From assembly GCA_016987375.1 (NCBI GenBank), contig PJRA01000048.1, positions 2,336,424 through 2,364,879 on the forward strand: a stretch of 28,456 nt of DNA. The letters run 5' to 3'. This DNA is from Brachionus koreanus (taxonomy: Eukaryota; Rotifera; Eurotatoria; Ploima; Brachionidae). Made by a program: the position numbers and the translations under genes. The notes beneath the pieces were generated by a model. That model had not been told where the DNA came from. It worked only from the letters and a program-made list of their open reading frames with translations, and ran no database searches. Of the stretch, positions 1 through 11,228 are shown piece by piece. Every line of letters begins with the position of its first letter. Position 1 is the first letter of the stretch.

Positions 1-27
1 CGTCAAATAATGAAATCTGCATTTTTA

Positions 28-85
28 TGCACGCATCCTAAGAGGGCCGATTTTAACATGGGAAGGATGGTCGCTTATGCGTGCA
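28..85. repeat. Short inverted repeat at window edge
   Basis: TGCACGCAT at 28-36 is the exact reverse complement of ATGCGTGCA at 77-85. It lies just upstream of the transposase remnant and may belong to that element. Nine-base arms alone are weak evidence. Confidence 0.3.
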
Positions 86-96
86 CTAAAACCTAA

Positions 97-351
97 GAAT
101 CAAAAGTTATCCTAAAAACTTTAGAAAATACAAAACAAGTTACCGAATGGTTAAAGGAAAATACAATTTGGTCATATAAAAGACCATAGGAAACAGAAGC
201 TGGAACAAAAGAAGAGTACCTTTGTAATAAAGTTAAAAAAGAGGCCCGCAATGCAATACAGCTATGTTTATTATACAATAGTCACAGTCAAGTAGTTATA
301 ATGTTCAAAACCAACAATGAACAACAATCATTTATTTCTTTTTTCATTTAA
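97..351 (+). pseudogene. MULE-like transposase zinc-binding domain, decayed fragment
   Basis: Reading from 97 gives a stretch containing TEWLKENTIWSYKRP, one stop near 187, then KEEYLCNKVKK, IQLCLLYNS and VVIMFKTNNE. The order (tryptophan, lysine-rich turn, Y-x-C-N-x-V-K-K, then a LLY-x-S strand and a hydrophobic strand before a normally histidine-containing end) resembles the N-terminal FLYWCH/WRKY-like zinc-binding domain of Mutator-like transposases found in many invertebrate genomes. One expected cysteine and the closing histidines are not seen, and there is an internal stop, so this is a remnant. The catalytic DDE domain is not in the window. The minus-strand ORF over the same bases is a shadow. 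Assignment is by remembered motif pattern only. Confidence 0.45.
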
Positions 352-1519
352 AAATAAATTAATATTATTATTCTTTAAGTAACTAAAAATAACATTTCGT
401 AACTCTTAGTTAGTAATTTTAGAGGCCAAAAATAATAAAAGATGAGTACAAAGTAGTGATTATATATTCAAAATTTAATTATTAAGTCTAAAATAATTAT
501 GAGCCCGTTTCAGTAATAGAATGAGTCCATTTAAATTATTCCCAATATTATCAAGAAGACAGTCCAAAAGATTAGCTATGTTAACAAATAAATAAATTAT
601 TTATTAAAATCCTATTCATTTTTTCATTATTCTCTGAAAACAAAATAGCCTAGCATATAAGAGCTTATTTATTTGTTATTTTTAAAATTCTAAAACATTT
701 GATAAAAAAAAAGCAAAAACAAAAACTGAATATTCGAAATATAAAAAAATATAAAAAAAGATTGATATAGAAAAATTAATATTGATATTAAGAATAATTT
801 AATCCAAGGAAAACGATATTTTTAATATTGAAAAGTATTTCATTATCTAATCCATTATTTAAAATTTTTAGAAATTATTTTATTTCCGTCCAGACAGCTT
901 TTCAAACTGCCACAGCTAAGAATAATGGTTACAATAATGAATTTATTTTTAGATTATTTCTAATATTTAAATATAAAAATTTTTGATCTTCTTCAATGTC
1001 ACTTTATAGTCAAAATTCAAATAAAATACTGGATATAATTTTAAATATTAATTAAATGCAAATAAAAAGTTTTATTCAATTTGAAGTTGATATATTAAAA
1101 TTATTATCTACTAATTTATCTTGTGATTTATAATTGATTATTTTTGCTTTCAAATTTTCTCTCCAATATATGGTAAACAGTTATTAATTCTTTATTTATT
1201 CCAAAGTTTCAAACATTAAGCTCAAATATTTTTAATGTCAAATGCTTTTGTAAAATCAATTCTTAATTATTTTTTCATTTTGACACAATAAACATAACTT
1301 TAATTTAGGCTTGCAAAATAATTTTTTCCTAACATATATTGGTTCACAAACATAAACACCAATTCTCTGAAATTAATAACCCAACAGAGATGAAGATTTC
1401 AATTTACAAAATTTCTAATTTGTAATTAGAATAAATTAAATAAGTAAAAAGAATTTAATAAATTATTTTTAATCATAGATAAGAATTAATAAGTTTCAAC
1501 AATTTTCAAAATTAAGGAC
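352..1519. other. AT-rich stretch without a supported gene
   Basis: Low-complexity A/T-rich DNA with frequent stops in all frames lies between the transposase remnant and ERAL1. It presumably contains the ERAL1 promoter and 5' UTR. I see no conserved coding segment, RNA gene or clear repeat here. Confidence 0.5.
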
Positions 1520-3663
1520 ATGAAGTCGTTTCATTATTTAAAGATTTACTCAATTGACCAAGTATGGAGAACATTTTCAAAAAGCTTTTCAAAAACAGTT
1601 TCAAATTACCAAATTGATAAGATAGTGCATCCGAATATTGATGTGTCTAAACCTTTAATAGGACGCACTACTGGTAAAAACTAATTCAGAGAAAAGACCA
1701 AATCAACTATTTAAAATTGAATTTAAGCTGAGCAAGAATTATTATATGTTAAACAGCCTGAAATGCCAGATGAACCAAAAATATTGAAAGTAGGCATTCT
1801 AGGTGTACCTAATTCTGGTAAGAGTACCATGGTCAATAGGATTATGAACAGAAGAGTATTTAAAGGAATTTTTTTTGATTTTTTTCTTACTTTTTTTATT
1901 CTAGATAAGTTCTGTATCTAGTCGTATTAATACTACTAAAAACAAAGTTACTGGTGTAGTAACTAATGATGATACCCAGCTGGTAATTAATTTATTTTTT
2001 CATTAGAAATACTTTAAGTGTCCATTTTGAATTATTCATAGATATTTTACATTGATAGTAAAATTTTAGAATAAAGACAAAAATAAATATAAAATCTTTT
2101 TTTTTTAAGAAAAAAATATTACGATGAATTTTATATTTATTTTTTTTCATTGACTTTTGGTTATTTACAGAAAATTCTAAAATTTTGCACTTTAGTCACT
2201 ATCAAGGAATAAAAATTAGCAAAAAAAAATTAATTCATTTAATTTAAGCTCATCTTGGATACACCTGGGCTTTTGTCTTACAAAAAGCAAAAAAAGTGAG
2301 AATATGTTTTGGTGCTTCAAATCATAAATTTTTGAAAAATTAATTAAGACTATGATTCTGAGGCATTTAATTTAAAATTTGAAATAAAATTAACCGCAAA
2401 TTTAGATTTAATTTAGATCGTCAATTTATCGTAGATCCACACTCAAGTTTATGGGAAGCAGATCTTGTGTGTGTTGTGCACGATGTGTCCGATGAATATT
2501 CACGAAATAGAATTGATAAAGAAATTCTCAAGTGCTTGTTTGCAAATCCAGAAAAAGAGTCTATTTTAATCTTGAACAAAATTGATAAACTAAAGAACAA
2601 AAATGTTCTACTGGATTTGGTTTATGATTTGACTGGAGGTCGGCTAAATGGCAAAGAATTTTTAAGCAAAGATAAATCTAAAAGATCCAGAATATCAAAC
2701 AAATCACTTAAAGATATTGATTATGAAAATTTGTTTTTAAAAACTGCTGAAAAAATGAATATCCAGCTAAAAGATAGCAAACAAAATAAGCAAATTCTTG
2801 GCCTCTTGGATGAATTGAGACAATGTGAAAATTATTTATTAAAAAACAAGGACAAAATTATGGTCAAAAGCGACCAGAATGAAGTTGACTTGATTCCCGA
2901 AGACAATAGAATTACCATTGAAAAGCTCAAAGGAGAAATTTTACCCGAAAATTTAAATCCAACAAGTTCAATAAGCCAAAATAAAGATTTAGCTCTGATT
3001 AATTCAATTGTTCAATCGAGTAATCCTGATGAAGGATCACAAATATTGAGACGCATTGAAGACATATCACCCATTGAATTCAAAAAAGATCTTTTAAAAA
3101 CAACAGATTGGCATCTTTATTACAAAAAGCTATCAGCATTGGGGGTTTTAGTTCGTGAAAAATCACATTGGCCATATTTCAATCAAGTATTTATGATATC
3201 AGGTAAAAACAATGAAGGAATTGATGAGCTGAAGCGATATTTGTTTTCTCGGGCCAAGCCAGGTGAATGGATTTTTAGTAGAAGCTTAGTAACTGATCAA
3301 ATGCCTCAAGATATTGCTGAAATGTGTGTTAGAGAAAAATTGCTGGAAAACTATGACAATGAAGTTCCATATGAAGTTGGAATTGAGACAGCCTATTGGG
3401 AAGTAGATGAAGACGATTGTTTAAACATTGTTATCAATTTATTACCAGGCGAGAATAAATTTAATCTTCGAAGACACATGGTAGTCTAAATCTAAAACTT
3501 AATTTAAACATATAGTAATTTGAACTTTTTTAAGGGTGTTTTGTTTCAAAATAATGGAAACAAATTGAGAGCTGTGCGCGAGCAAGCTAGGCAAGAAATA
3601 GCAAACACATTTCATAGTGAAGTCAAGCTAAAATTAATTGTAATTGATCGTCCAAAGAAATAA
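1520..3663 (+). CDS. ERAL1: Era-like GTPase, mitochondrial (ERAL1), six exons
   Basis: Exons: 1520-1673, 1728-1855, 1905-1982, 2249-2295, 2406-3480 and 3535-3663; all junctions are GT...AG, phases agree, and the sum is 536 codons plus stop. The product aligns by eye with ERAL1, which binds small-subunit rRNA in mitochondria and assists ribosome assembly. G1 is GVPNSGKST (about 77-85), G2 lies in SSRINTTKN (about 99-107), G3 is DTPG, G4 is NKID and G5 is SGKN. The spacer SLWEADLVCVVHDVSD and the KH region (REKLLENYDNEVPYEV onward) follow family order. The N-terminus (MKSFHYLKIYSIDQVW) is basic with hydrophobics, as for a mitochondrial presequence. It is about 100 residues longer than the human protein, mainly through a charged insertion encoded around 2650-3160. 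The KH GxxG loop reads QNNG. Intron 3 is expanded by a foldback sequence. Confidence 0.93.
2052..2205. repeat. Imperfect foldback (MITE-like) sequence in ERAL1 intron 3
   Basis: TTGATAGT at 2052-2059 pairs with ACTATCAA at 2198-2205. Inside it, AAAATTTTAGAAT pairs with ATTCTAAAATTTT, and AAAAATAAATATAAAAT pairs with a second complementary block near 2126-2143, so the whole segment is one decayed palindrome. It accounts for this intron being 266 nt when the other ERAL1 introns are about 49-110 nt. Confidence 0.5.
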
Positions 3664-3680
3664 AATTAATTAAATGTAAA

Positions 3681-3686
3681 AATAAA
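3681..3686 (+). promoter_or_regulatory. Candidate polyadenylation signal of ERAL1
   Basis: AATAAA lies 18 nt after the ERAL1 stop codon and is followed by a T-run. A second AATAAA is at 3717-3722. Either would end ERAL1 before the PITHD1 start at 3787. Confidence 0.5.
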
Positions 3687-3786
3687 TTTTTTTTTTTTTA
3701 TCAAAATACCGACTGTAATAAAGCCCAGTTGGTTTATTAGTATTTTTTTGGTCAAGTTATATTTTTTTTCTTTTGTTGAAATAAGA

Positions 3787-5954
3787 ATGGCTTTCCGTCA
3801 TAATTGTAATAAAGAAAATTGTGATCATCAATCAGCTAATGATCAAAGTGAAGAATGGAATTTGTTTTGCAAGATTGATTTGGAAAATGTTCAGTGTTTA
3901 AACGAAGAAACTGATGGCTCTTGCAAAAAAATTTTCCGCTCATGGGAAGACAGACTTATCAGAGAACACGTATTTTAGATGATTATACAATTACTAATTT
4001 TTTAATAAAAAATTGATTAAACTTTTAGTATGTCAAAAGCGATGTTGACCAGGAGCTTTTATTCAACATACCGTATTTTTTTATTTATTCAAAATTTTTA
4101 GTATTTAGTTGATTCATAGATTCGCTGGAACAGTTAAAATAAAAAGTATAGTCTTAATTGGTGAAAATAATGAATCGCATCCGCTTAACATGAAACTGTA
4201 AGTTAACTTTAAATTAATTAAGTTTGAGTTAAATTATTTAAAACTATTTTTTCCCAAAAATTTCAATTGCAAAAAAAATTAAATATATCATCATTTTTTG
4301 TCATAATTAATTAAAAAAGTAAAATAATATTCTGGCATTATTTAATATTGTCAAAAAAAAGGAAGCTTTTTTAGAGGTTTAAAAAATGATGTCTTGTGAA
4401 CTTGAAGAAAAAATCAAATAATATCCGATAAATTATTTTTTGACGGCATTCGTTTAATATTTTTGGACTTATTTAATATGAAGCCTATCTTTTAAACAAA
4501 ACAAAAATTCTTCTTTTTAGATAAATTAAAATTAAGTAAAATAAAATATTTTTTAAAAATACTGTAAAAAAATGCAACGTGCTTTGTTGCAGCTTTTTTA
4601 ATCAAAATATTTTATATAATTTAAAAAAAGACAAAAATAAATAATTAATAAGATTTTAATTGATTATTGTTTTGATTTTCTAAAAAAAGAAAAAAATTCA
4701 ACAACCAACATGTTGCACTTTAATTAATTTATCAAAAAAGAAGAATTTGTTTTATTTGTATTTAAATTTCACAATACCCTTAGTCTTAATAATCGCAGTT
4801 TCTGGTCGTCATCAATTTTGTCAAAATAAAAAACAAACTTGTGAATTTAAAAAATTTTATTTATTTCTTGTAAAATCATATTTATATATTAAAATTATAA
4901 TTATAGAAAAAACAATTGTTTATTTTTTTTTCACCCATAAATTTTTTAGTTAAATTTATAGTTTCAGACATTCTAAATTTTAATGTTTTTGAATTTTAAA
5001 TTAAGATTACAAAAATTATTAAAAAAAAAATTCTTCCCTAAAAATTGTAAATAAATAATGCCAGCGGTTTATTTTATAACAAAAATCATTTAGACTGGTT
5101 AAATCTCTGACAAGCCAATAGACTCAAAGTTGATCTTCAACTTATGATTTGGGCCACTTAATTATTGCTTATTTATTAGACAGAAGGAAGAAAGTTTGTT
5201 TAAAAATGAACTTAACTAATTTTTCAAACACATTTTTCTATTTATTGAAAATTTTTTAAAAATCAAACATTGCTCTAGTTCTAGTTTATTTACTCAATTA
5301 AAGTGAATTTTCAGTCGGAAAAAAATTCTTTTTTTTGTTGGCTCCAAGTTCCTGTTTTAATGACCGTCCAGAAGAATATTCATTTATAAACTTTGAAAGA
5401 ATACATAACAGAAAATTTTTTATATTATAATTCTTGGAAGTTCAGTGAAACTCTAACACTAATCTTTTATTAAATGGAATAAATAATTTCCTAATCTATA
5501 ATAATTTATTTATTTATTTAAAAAAGATTCAAAAATAAACCATTCATGACTTTTGATGATGTTGGAACCGAATGCGATCAAGAAATTGAGCTAGTTAAAG
5601 ATCCAGAGGGAATTGTAGCTTATCCATTGAAGTATTCCAAATATCAAAATTAGAAGATTTATTAATTTTAAGTAAACAAAGAATGGTTAAATTTTCATCA
5701 GTCAGTCACTTATCGATTTATATTCCAAGGAATTATGCTAATGATGATGATGTCCAAACAACTATTTATTACATTGGTCTCAAGGGAGAATTCTTGGCGG
5801 TAAGGCTCAAATTCATTTATTTAAATTGTCTAAATCTTTAAATTGCGACTAGGGACTACGCCAACAAGTTGTAATAACGAGCTATGAGGCAAAGCCAAAT
5901 CCAGCAGATCATAAAACAAACATTACTGAATCATTTTTTCAAAATGTTTCGTAA
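3787..5954 (+). CDS. PITHD1: PITH domain-containing protein 1, six exons
   Basis: Exons: 3787-3969, 4029-4072, 4120-4197, 5527-5631, 5673-5799 and 5853-5954; phases fit throughout, giving 212 codons plus stop, almost exactly the human PITHD1 length (211). The conserved path is easy to follow: a His/Cys-rich start (MAFRHNCNKENCDHQ), IDLENVQCLNE, RSWEDR, SDVDQELLFNIPFAGTVKIKS, GENNESHP, MTFDDVGTECDQEIELV, SSVSHLSIYIPRNY, YYIGLKGEF and a C-terminal NPADHK. The PITH domain is a beta-sandwich shared with the C-terminal part of thioredoxin-like protein 1, which docks on the 26S proteasome; PITHD1 itself is cytosolic/nuclear with roles in proteostasis and differentiation (family knowledge). ATG at 3787 is chosen because homology starts there. 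Intron 4 (5632-5672) is only 41 nt, so its exact edges are the least certain. Intron 3 is 1329 nt and holds a MITE. Confidence 0.92.
4494..4758. mobile_element. MITE-like palindromic element, copy A, inside PITHD1 intron 3
   Basis: The left end AAACAAAACAAAAATTCTTC (from 4494) is mirrored at the right end by AAAAAAGAAGAATTTGTTTT (4733-4752), and the complementarity continues inward for about 30 bp in total. Two internal blocks carry TGCAAC/GTTGCA motifs: TGCAACGTGCTTTGTTGCA near 4574-4592 and CAACATGTTGCA near 4706-4717. The same ends and core occur at 27683-27882. No coding capacity; consistent with a non-autonomous DNA transposon. No target-site duplication was established. Confidence 0.65.
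4759..5526. other. Remainder of PITHD1 intron 3, no gene seen
   Basis: AT-rich intronic DNA ending in the exon 4 acceptor (AAAAAAG before 5527). A fragment AAAATTCTTCC near 5028-5038 resembles a MITE end but is too short to call. The open frame at 4747-4953 is low-complexity and overlaps the MITE end. Confidence 0.5.
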
Positions 5955-6570
5955 GATGGTAAGTTGAAGAAATTTTTAGACACGATTTCGGGTTTTTTAG
6001 CTTAATCAAAAAATAATTTTAGGCTTTTTGGTCAAGTTTTTATTTTATTTTAATTTTTTTGTTAAATTTTTTTTTAAATATAATTAAAAATCAAAAACTA
6101 GCAATAATGCAGTAAAATTAAAAAATACCAAAAAAAAAAAAATTAACTAAACATCTAGGAAAAACGTGAAAATCAATCTTTAAAACAAAAAAAAAATATT
6201 TGTTTTTTACTCGAGTCTACACTCGACTTAATAAGACCCGAGTACCGGTATTTAATTTCTAATCGAAAACACATCAAAATGGGAAAATTATCGTGACTTT
6301 AAGCTAACCGGTCTAATGTCAAAAAATATTCAAAAAATAATGTTTTTGTACGGACTTGTTTAAAATTAATTAAAAAAAAATTATATACAATTTAAAAAAA
6401 CATCTAAACATATTTTTAATGACTGTTTTTTTTTATTTCTATTGATTAAGTCATCCGAATAACCATTAAATAGACAACGATTAGTAATCTGTGAACAAAT
6501 TCAAACTTTTAGCTCGAGATTTGTCTAAGTAACAGGAAGCTCTTCTAAAAAAACACTTGGCGATCAAGTT
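5955..6570. other. Convergent intergenic region between PITHD1 and KANSL1-like gene 1
   Basis: Both flanking genes end here. A minus-strand AATAAA (TTTATT on the plus strand, 6432-6437) is a candidate polyadenylation signal for KANSL1-like gene 1. A small hairpin TCGAGT-ctac-ACTCGA sits at 6211-6226 in a locally less AT-rich patch extending to about 6310. No coding segment is seen. Confidence 0.5.
6432..6437 (-). promoter_or_regulatory. Candidate polyadenylation signal of KANSL1-like gene 1
   Basis: AATAAA on the minus strand, 133 nt beyond the stop codon at 6571. Position and orientation fit; nothing else supports it. Confidence 0.35.
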
Positions 6571-8709
6571 CTAGCTTTCATCAACCATTAGCTTATAATC
6601 TTGGTCACTCAGGGGAAACTTTCGCTCAGGCCATTCAAGTTTTTTATTTGTTTCATTACTGAACAAAGTGGATTCATAATCTTTAAGATTGGAGTCAAAT
6701 GAATTTTTTAAATTTGAAAAGTTTATTTTTTCTTTCATTTCTATAATTTTATGCCTATGTAAATAAGAAGTGTCGTCCAATTCTTCATCGGGCCTAGGAC
6801 CATCACATAGAGGATCAATATCAACTATTCGCCAGCCTGGAGTTGTAATCTTGTGAGCCGGGATACATGCTATTTTTTGATTGCTGATCAATTCATTAGG
6901 TATCAAAATGTTATTTATGTCGTATTTGTTTGTGTTAGATGAAATAAATTGAGCTTCATCGTTAAGCACAGATGCACTTGAACTACGCGAACGAGCCACT
7001 CTCTTAGCACATTCTGTTGCCACTTGTTTTTGACCAAAAATAGTTTTTTTAGCGCCATACCGAAATTCCTTTAGCTTTGTTTCATTGTAGCTTTTGATCT
7101 TCTTGTTCGATTTCATCGGACTCTTATTTTCAACGTCCACTTGACCAGGTTCGAATGAGTCTTCAAAGTATTCCATCAGTCTAGAATGTAAATTTTAGAT
7201 TTTATTGTAGAACGCAAAAATAGAAAGCCCTGTGAATTTTAAAAAATAAATAAATACAAAGCAAGAATGTGATGATCAAATACTAGGCTAAATTTGAAAA
7301 AATGACAATTTGAAATTCGAATTCGATGAAGAAGGCTTTTTGACTGATTTTAAAAATAATCGTCGATCATTCACAGAGCTTAAAAAGATAGCTAAATTGA
7401 CTTTTTGAAATGGAAAATTTCTAACAAATAGACTAGCCTAAAATTAAAAAAAAAAAAAAGTTATCTTTGACTTTAGAACAGGTCTAAGTTTTTTTAAAAA
7501 GGATTTTTTTTTTAAATTTTAGAAAAAAAAATATTACACACAAATTCAACTCTAAATAATCATGATAATAAAAAAAAAATTTTTAACTAATAAATTAGTT
7601 TTTTAAAAATTGTCATAAGAAAATTTTCAAACTTAAAATGCGGATAATTTAAACAAGAATGAATTTAAAGTCAATTAAAAGCTCTAATATCTATTTTAAA
7701 GTGAAAAAAAAAATTACTCTTCACTAGTTAAGTTAGGCAAGTCTTGGTCTTTTTGGAGAAAATAATCGACAGAGTTAAAGATCTTTTCCAAACGATCATT
7801 GACTATTTTATTAAGAGCATCGTCATCCACACAGTTCAAAATATCCAAATTGTTTACAGCTTCATTAGAAGAGTGAAGTGTGGGCAATTTAGTATAGGAA
7901 TGATCAAAATAAATATCATCTAATGTTCGCTTAAGCCCTTTGTTCGGTTTGGACATACGTTCCATGCTGCAAAATATACACATTTCTTGTTTATTAATGA
8001 TCGGATCACATGTACAGTTCGACTTAATCACATTTGTTCTAAAATATTCGATAGCTTTTGTGTTGTTAGTCGACACATTTTTTAATTGATTTTTGATGTT
8101 TACAAGGCTTGTGGACTTAGATTGGCTCAGTGAGTTTTTTCTAGTCTCGATAAGACTAATTTTTTGTCTACATCGACTCCACTCGGAGCCGATTCTTAGA
8201 CGTGTCGATGACCAAAACGAATCATCATGAAATTCTGCTTCATCATCAGTCAGCTCATTGTCCGATTCGAGTTTGTTCTTTTCGAGTTCATAGGCCAATT
8301 CGTTGCTTTTGGCCGATTTTTCGCTTAGATAGTTTTGTCTCAAGCGATTTAATCGACTAAAAGAACGTTTTAAGTTAAGTTTGAACAGAGAGTGCTTTGA
8401 ACTAAATTCCGAGTTAAGCTTGTGAAAATTTTTGCGCTCTTGAGAGAAGCCTGCCGACTGCGGTGGCGTATGAAGAAGAGGGGTGAGCGCTGTGTCCTCT
8501 TGAAAGCCCGTGTCCTCAACTATATGTTCGAGCCGATTTAGGGAAATATCGGAGAGAGATATCTCATGATAGAAGTCTATAGACTCGGGGGGCGGCGTGT
8601 TCAGGGCCGGCGTCGAGCTCAAAAACTTGGGAAGCTTAATGCTCGGGTGGGTTTTGCTCTCTTTAATGGTCTCATTTTGATTTGTGTCCATTAATTCATA
8701 AGCGGTCAT
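6571..8709 (-). CDS. KANSL1/NSL1-like PEHE-domain protein, gene 1
   Basis: Simplest model: exon 1 8709-7718 (331 codons, phase 2), exon 2 7180-6571, joined in frame across a 537-nt GT...AG intron to give 533 aa. The C-terminal part holds the PEHE domain: YDINNILIP (about 417), then a turn into ITTPGWRIVD (about 443) and the closing WPERKFPLS (about 514). This matches the KANSL1 series DINNIVIP...TPSWREVD...WERRTFPL. In KANSL1/MSL1 proteins PEHE binds the MOF/KAT8 acetyltransferase, and the NSL complex acetylates histone H4 in the nucleus. The N-terminal part has two TPP motifs (TPPPES about 38; TPPQS about 81), a basic helix (about 113-130), a W-containing coil candidate (about 177-210) and C232-x-C234...C244-x2-C247, which may bind zinc. 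It is far shorter than human KANSL1 (about 1100 aa). An optional middle exon cannot be excluded. Confidence 0.8.
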
Positions 8710-11174
8710 AATTTATTTATTTAATTAATATTCTAAAATAATAATAAAAAAATAGCTTGTCAGTTAGATTCGGTCTTAAGGACCATGTGAGCTTTAGAAA
8801 GATGGAGGTTTTTAATTGGTGTTAAATAAAAACTTAAAAATTGTAATGAAACTGCGTTGAAATATTGCAAGCGAGTTTGTGTTAGAAACTACGAGAAACC
8901 ATGAATTAGAAATAAAGAGAGAGAGCAACTTGGTTTATTTTGTTGTTGATCGATTTAGAAAAACTACAGTTAAAAGCAAAAAAAACATAATTGAAAAGCT
9001 TTGTTTTTTTTTCATAAAAAATATATATTATGCGCTTGTTTTTACATTTATTTCAAAGGCTAAAAATGGCTAAAATCGAATGCAAGCGAATCCGAATTTC
9101 ATAACTTAGATAAGAGAACTCTCTGAATAAATTATGCTAAACTATATAGTGAGTAATAGGAAAAAATTATGCTAATTGTTATGGTGACTAATTCAAATCA
9201 AGGTGCTGCTTGCAAACGTGGCAGCGCATGCCCGAAATCGTGAAATTATTCTATGGAATAAATTTTCGAATTAATAATTATTTTGTTTTTTTTTTAGGCT
9301 CCATATTTGAATACTGAATTAAATAAATCAATAAATGACTCATAATAATTTATTTTTCTTTTTGCTTTATCTTAAACAAACACTTGCCTCGAATTTTATC
9401 TAAATAAAAATTACCTAATAGCTTTATCACTGATTGAAACCTGATACTATGTTATGTCCTTTGATTACATATTTTAAAATTACCTTAAAAAAACTAAATT
9501 TTTTTTTTAGTAAATTTTGCAAAGATTAGTTAACTGAAAAGTATCCTTAAAAAAAATCAATATTGGTCCATACTTTATACTTTCTATGCGCCTACGTGGA
9601 AACCGTTGAATAGAAATTTTTAAAAAGCCTTTTTTATTAAATTCAAGAAATCGATTTTTGTTACAGTTTTTTTAAACAGCAATCTTAAATAAATTATTCG
9701 ATAAATATTTAATTCGAAAAATGTTGTAATTTCAGAATTAATAAAAGCCTAAGTGATTAGTAATTTAAATAGGCTAAATAATTCTAAAATATTAAAAAAA
9801 ATTTATTGATTTTTAAATTTATTTTATTTCTTTAATTAATTTAGCAAATCGAGGTTCAAATTTTATTTTAATAAGGTAAGGCTGAAGCATCGAAAAATTT
9901 TTTCAAAATAATTATTTTTCTGTCCTCTCAATTTTTAGTTAATAGTCAATCTAGTCAAAAATTATCAAAAAAATCTTGTAAAAGTATACTTCATCTTAAA
10001 CTATGCAATATAGAAAATAGTTTTGATATTTGATTTCAAATAACTTGAATAATCATTGTAAAGAAAAAATTTTAGCTAAAATAATTATTTTTCTTATTAA
10101 AGAAGAAACTAATAGGAATCTAAATTGAAAAATTAACTAAAAAGCAATTTGAATAATTTAGATTCGCAAAAATTACTATTAATTAAAGCGAATTTTTCCA
10201 AATATTTCTTTAAATTAATGTCTTTTTAATCTAATATTTTATTTTAGAAAAATAAATTATTAGATTATCAAATTAATCTAATTTAAAAAGTTAAAATTGA
10301 AAAACTAAGCATTGTTTATTTCATTTAATTAAAAAAAACTAAAATTTTTCTAAAAAAAATTGCTTTTTACAAATATTACTAAATGAATCGATTTTTACAA
10401 TTATTTTGTGTCGATGAAGTACAAAAAAAAAGCTATAATTTGAAACTTACAGTAGACTTTAAATTATAAATTTTCTTATTTTAAAATAAAATTTAAAATG
10501 GGAAATTTTTTATTCAAAAATTAAACTAGTGAATAAAAATCTTTTTAAAATTATTTATTTGACAAAAACTTAATTTTTTTAAAATATTTTTTTATTTCTT
10601 CAATTAAAATTTGATTTAAAATAACGCCTCAACAATTAGATTCAATCAAATGTTTCTTTAGAAAAAAAAATAAGAACATCTTGAAAAAGAATTAAAATTT
10701 GGAGGTTATATTCCATTTGAAGAGAAATATTGACTATTTTTTAAAAACCCAAAATTAAATATTGATTAATTAAAACCAAGATCAAAAATTAAATTCTAAC
10801 ATTTTAGAAGTTTATCCTTAGAAAAAAAAATAAAAATTGATCATACTTAAACCATAAAAGCTATCATTTTAAAATTTTTTTGTAGTATATCGATTTATTG
10901 AAAATCTCTAGTAAAGTAAATAGGATATGTGGAGAATCAATATAAGTACAATGGAGCTTAAATTTCAAATAAATACTTATATTTTCAATTTATTTCGGTT
11001 TTGTACTCTCATTCTTTTTGTGACTACTAATCCATGATTATGGTCCATCAAAATTAATAAAAATCTTTAGGGACATAATTTTCTAACAATTCATTGACTT
11101 AAAAATAATTAAGATTAAATCAATATAATTTTTTTATTTTTTTAATACAAAAAATGAAAATAATAATAATCTAG
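8710..11174. other. Gene-free AT-rich region upstream of KANSL1-like gene 1
   Basis: This interval should contain the promoter of the minus-strand gene ending at 8709. A less AT-rich patch at about 9190-9245 has no coding or RNA signature I recognise. From about 9300 to 11150 it is dense in A and T homopolymers with stops in every frame. Confidence 0.5.
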
Positions 11175-11228
11175 GGCGTTTGTCCAGAATCATTTACCGC
11201 TTCAACAAATACAGATTTGCGTGTCTAA
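11175..11228 (+). other. Possible isolated terminal exon
   Basis: After a TAG acceptor at 11172-11174 the frame reads GVCPESFTASTNTDLRV and stops at 11226-11228, with AATAAA at once at 11229-11234. The base composition is more gene-like than the surroundings. No upstream exon or donor was found, so it may be chance or a gene remnant. Confidence 0.15.

Noticed and set aside
4747..4953. 68-codon frame in PITHD1 intron
   Set aside because: Begins in the MITE right end and is low-complexity.
8879..9073. 64-codon plus-strand frame upstream of KANSL1-like gene 1
   Set aside because: Non-ATG start, low-complexity end, no recognisable domain.
9190..9245. Less AT-rich patch considered as a tRNA or exon
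   Set aside because: No tRNA arms, no T-loop consensus and no open frame with a splice context.
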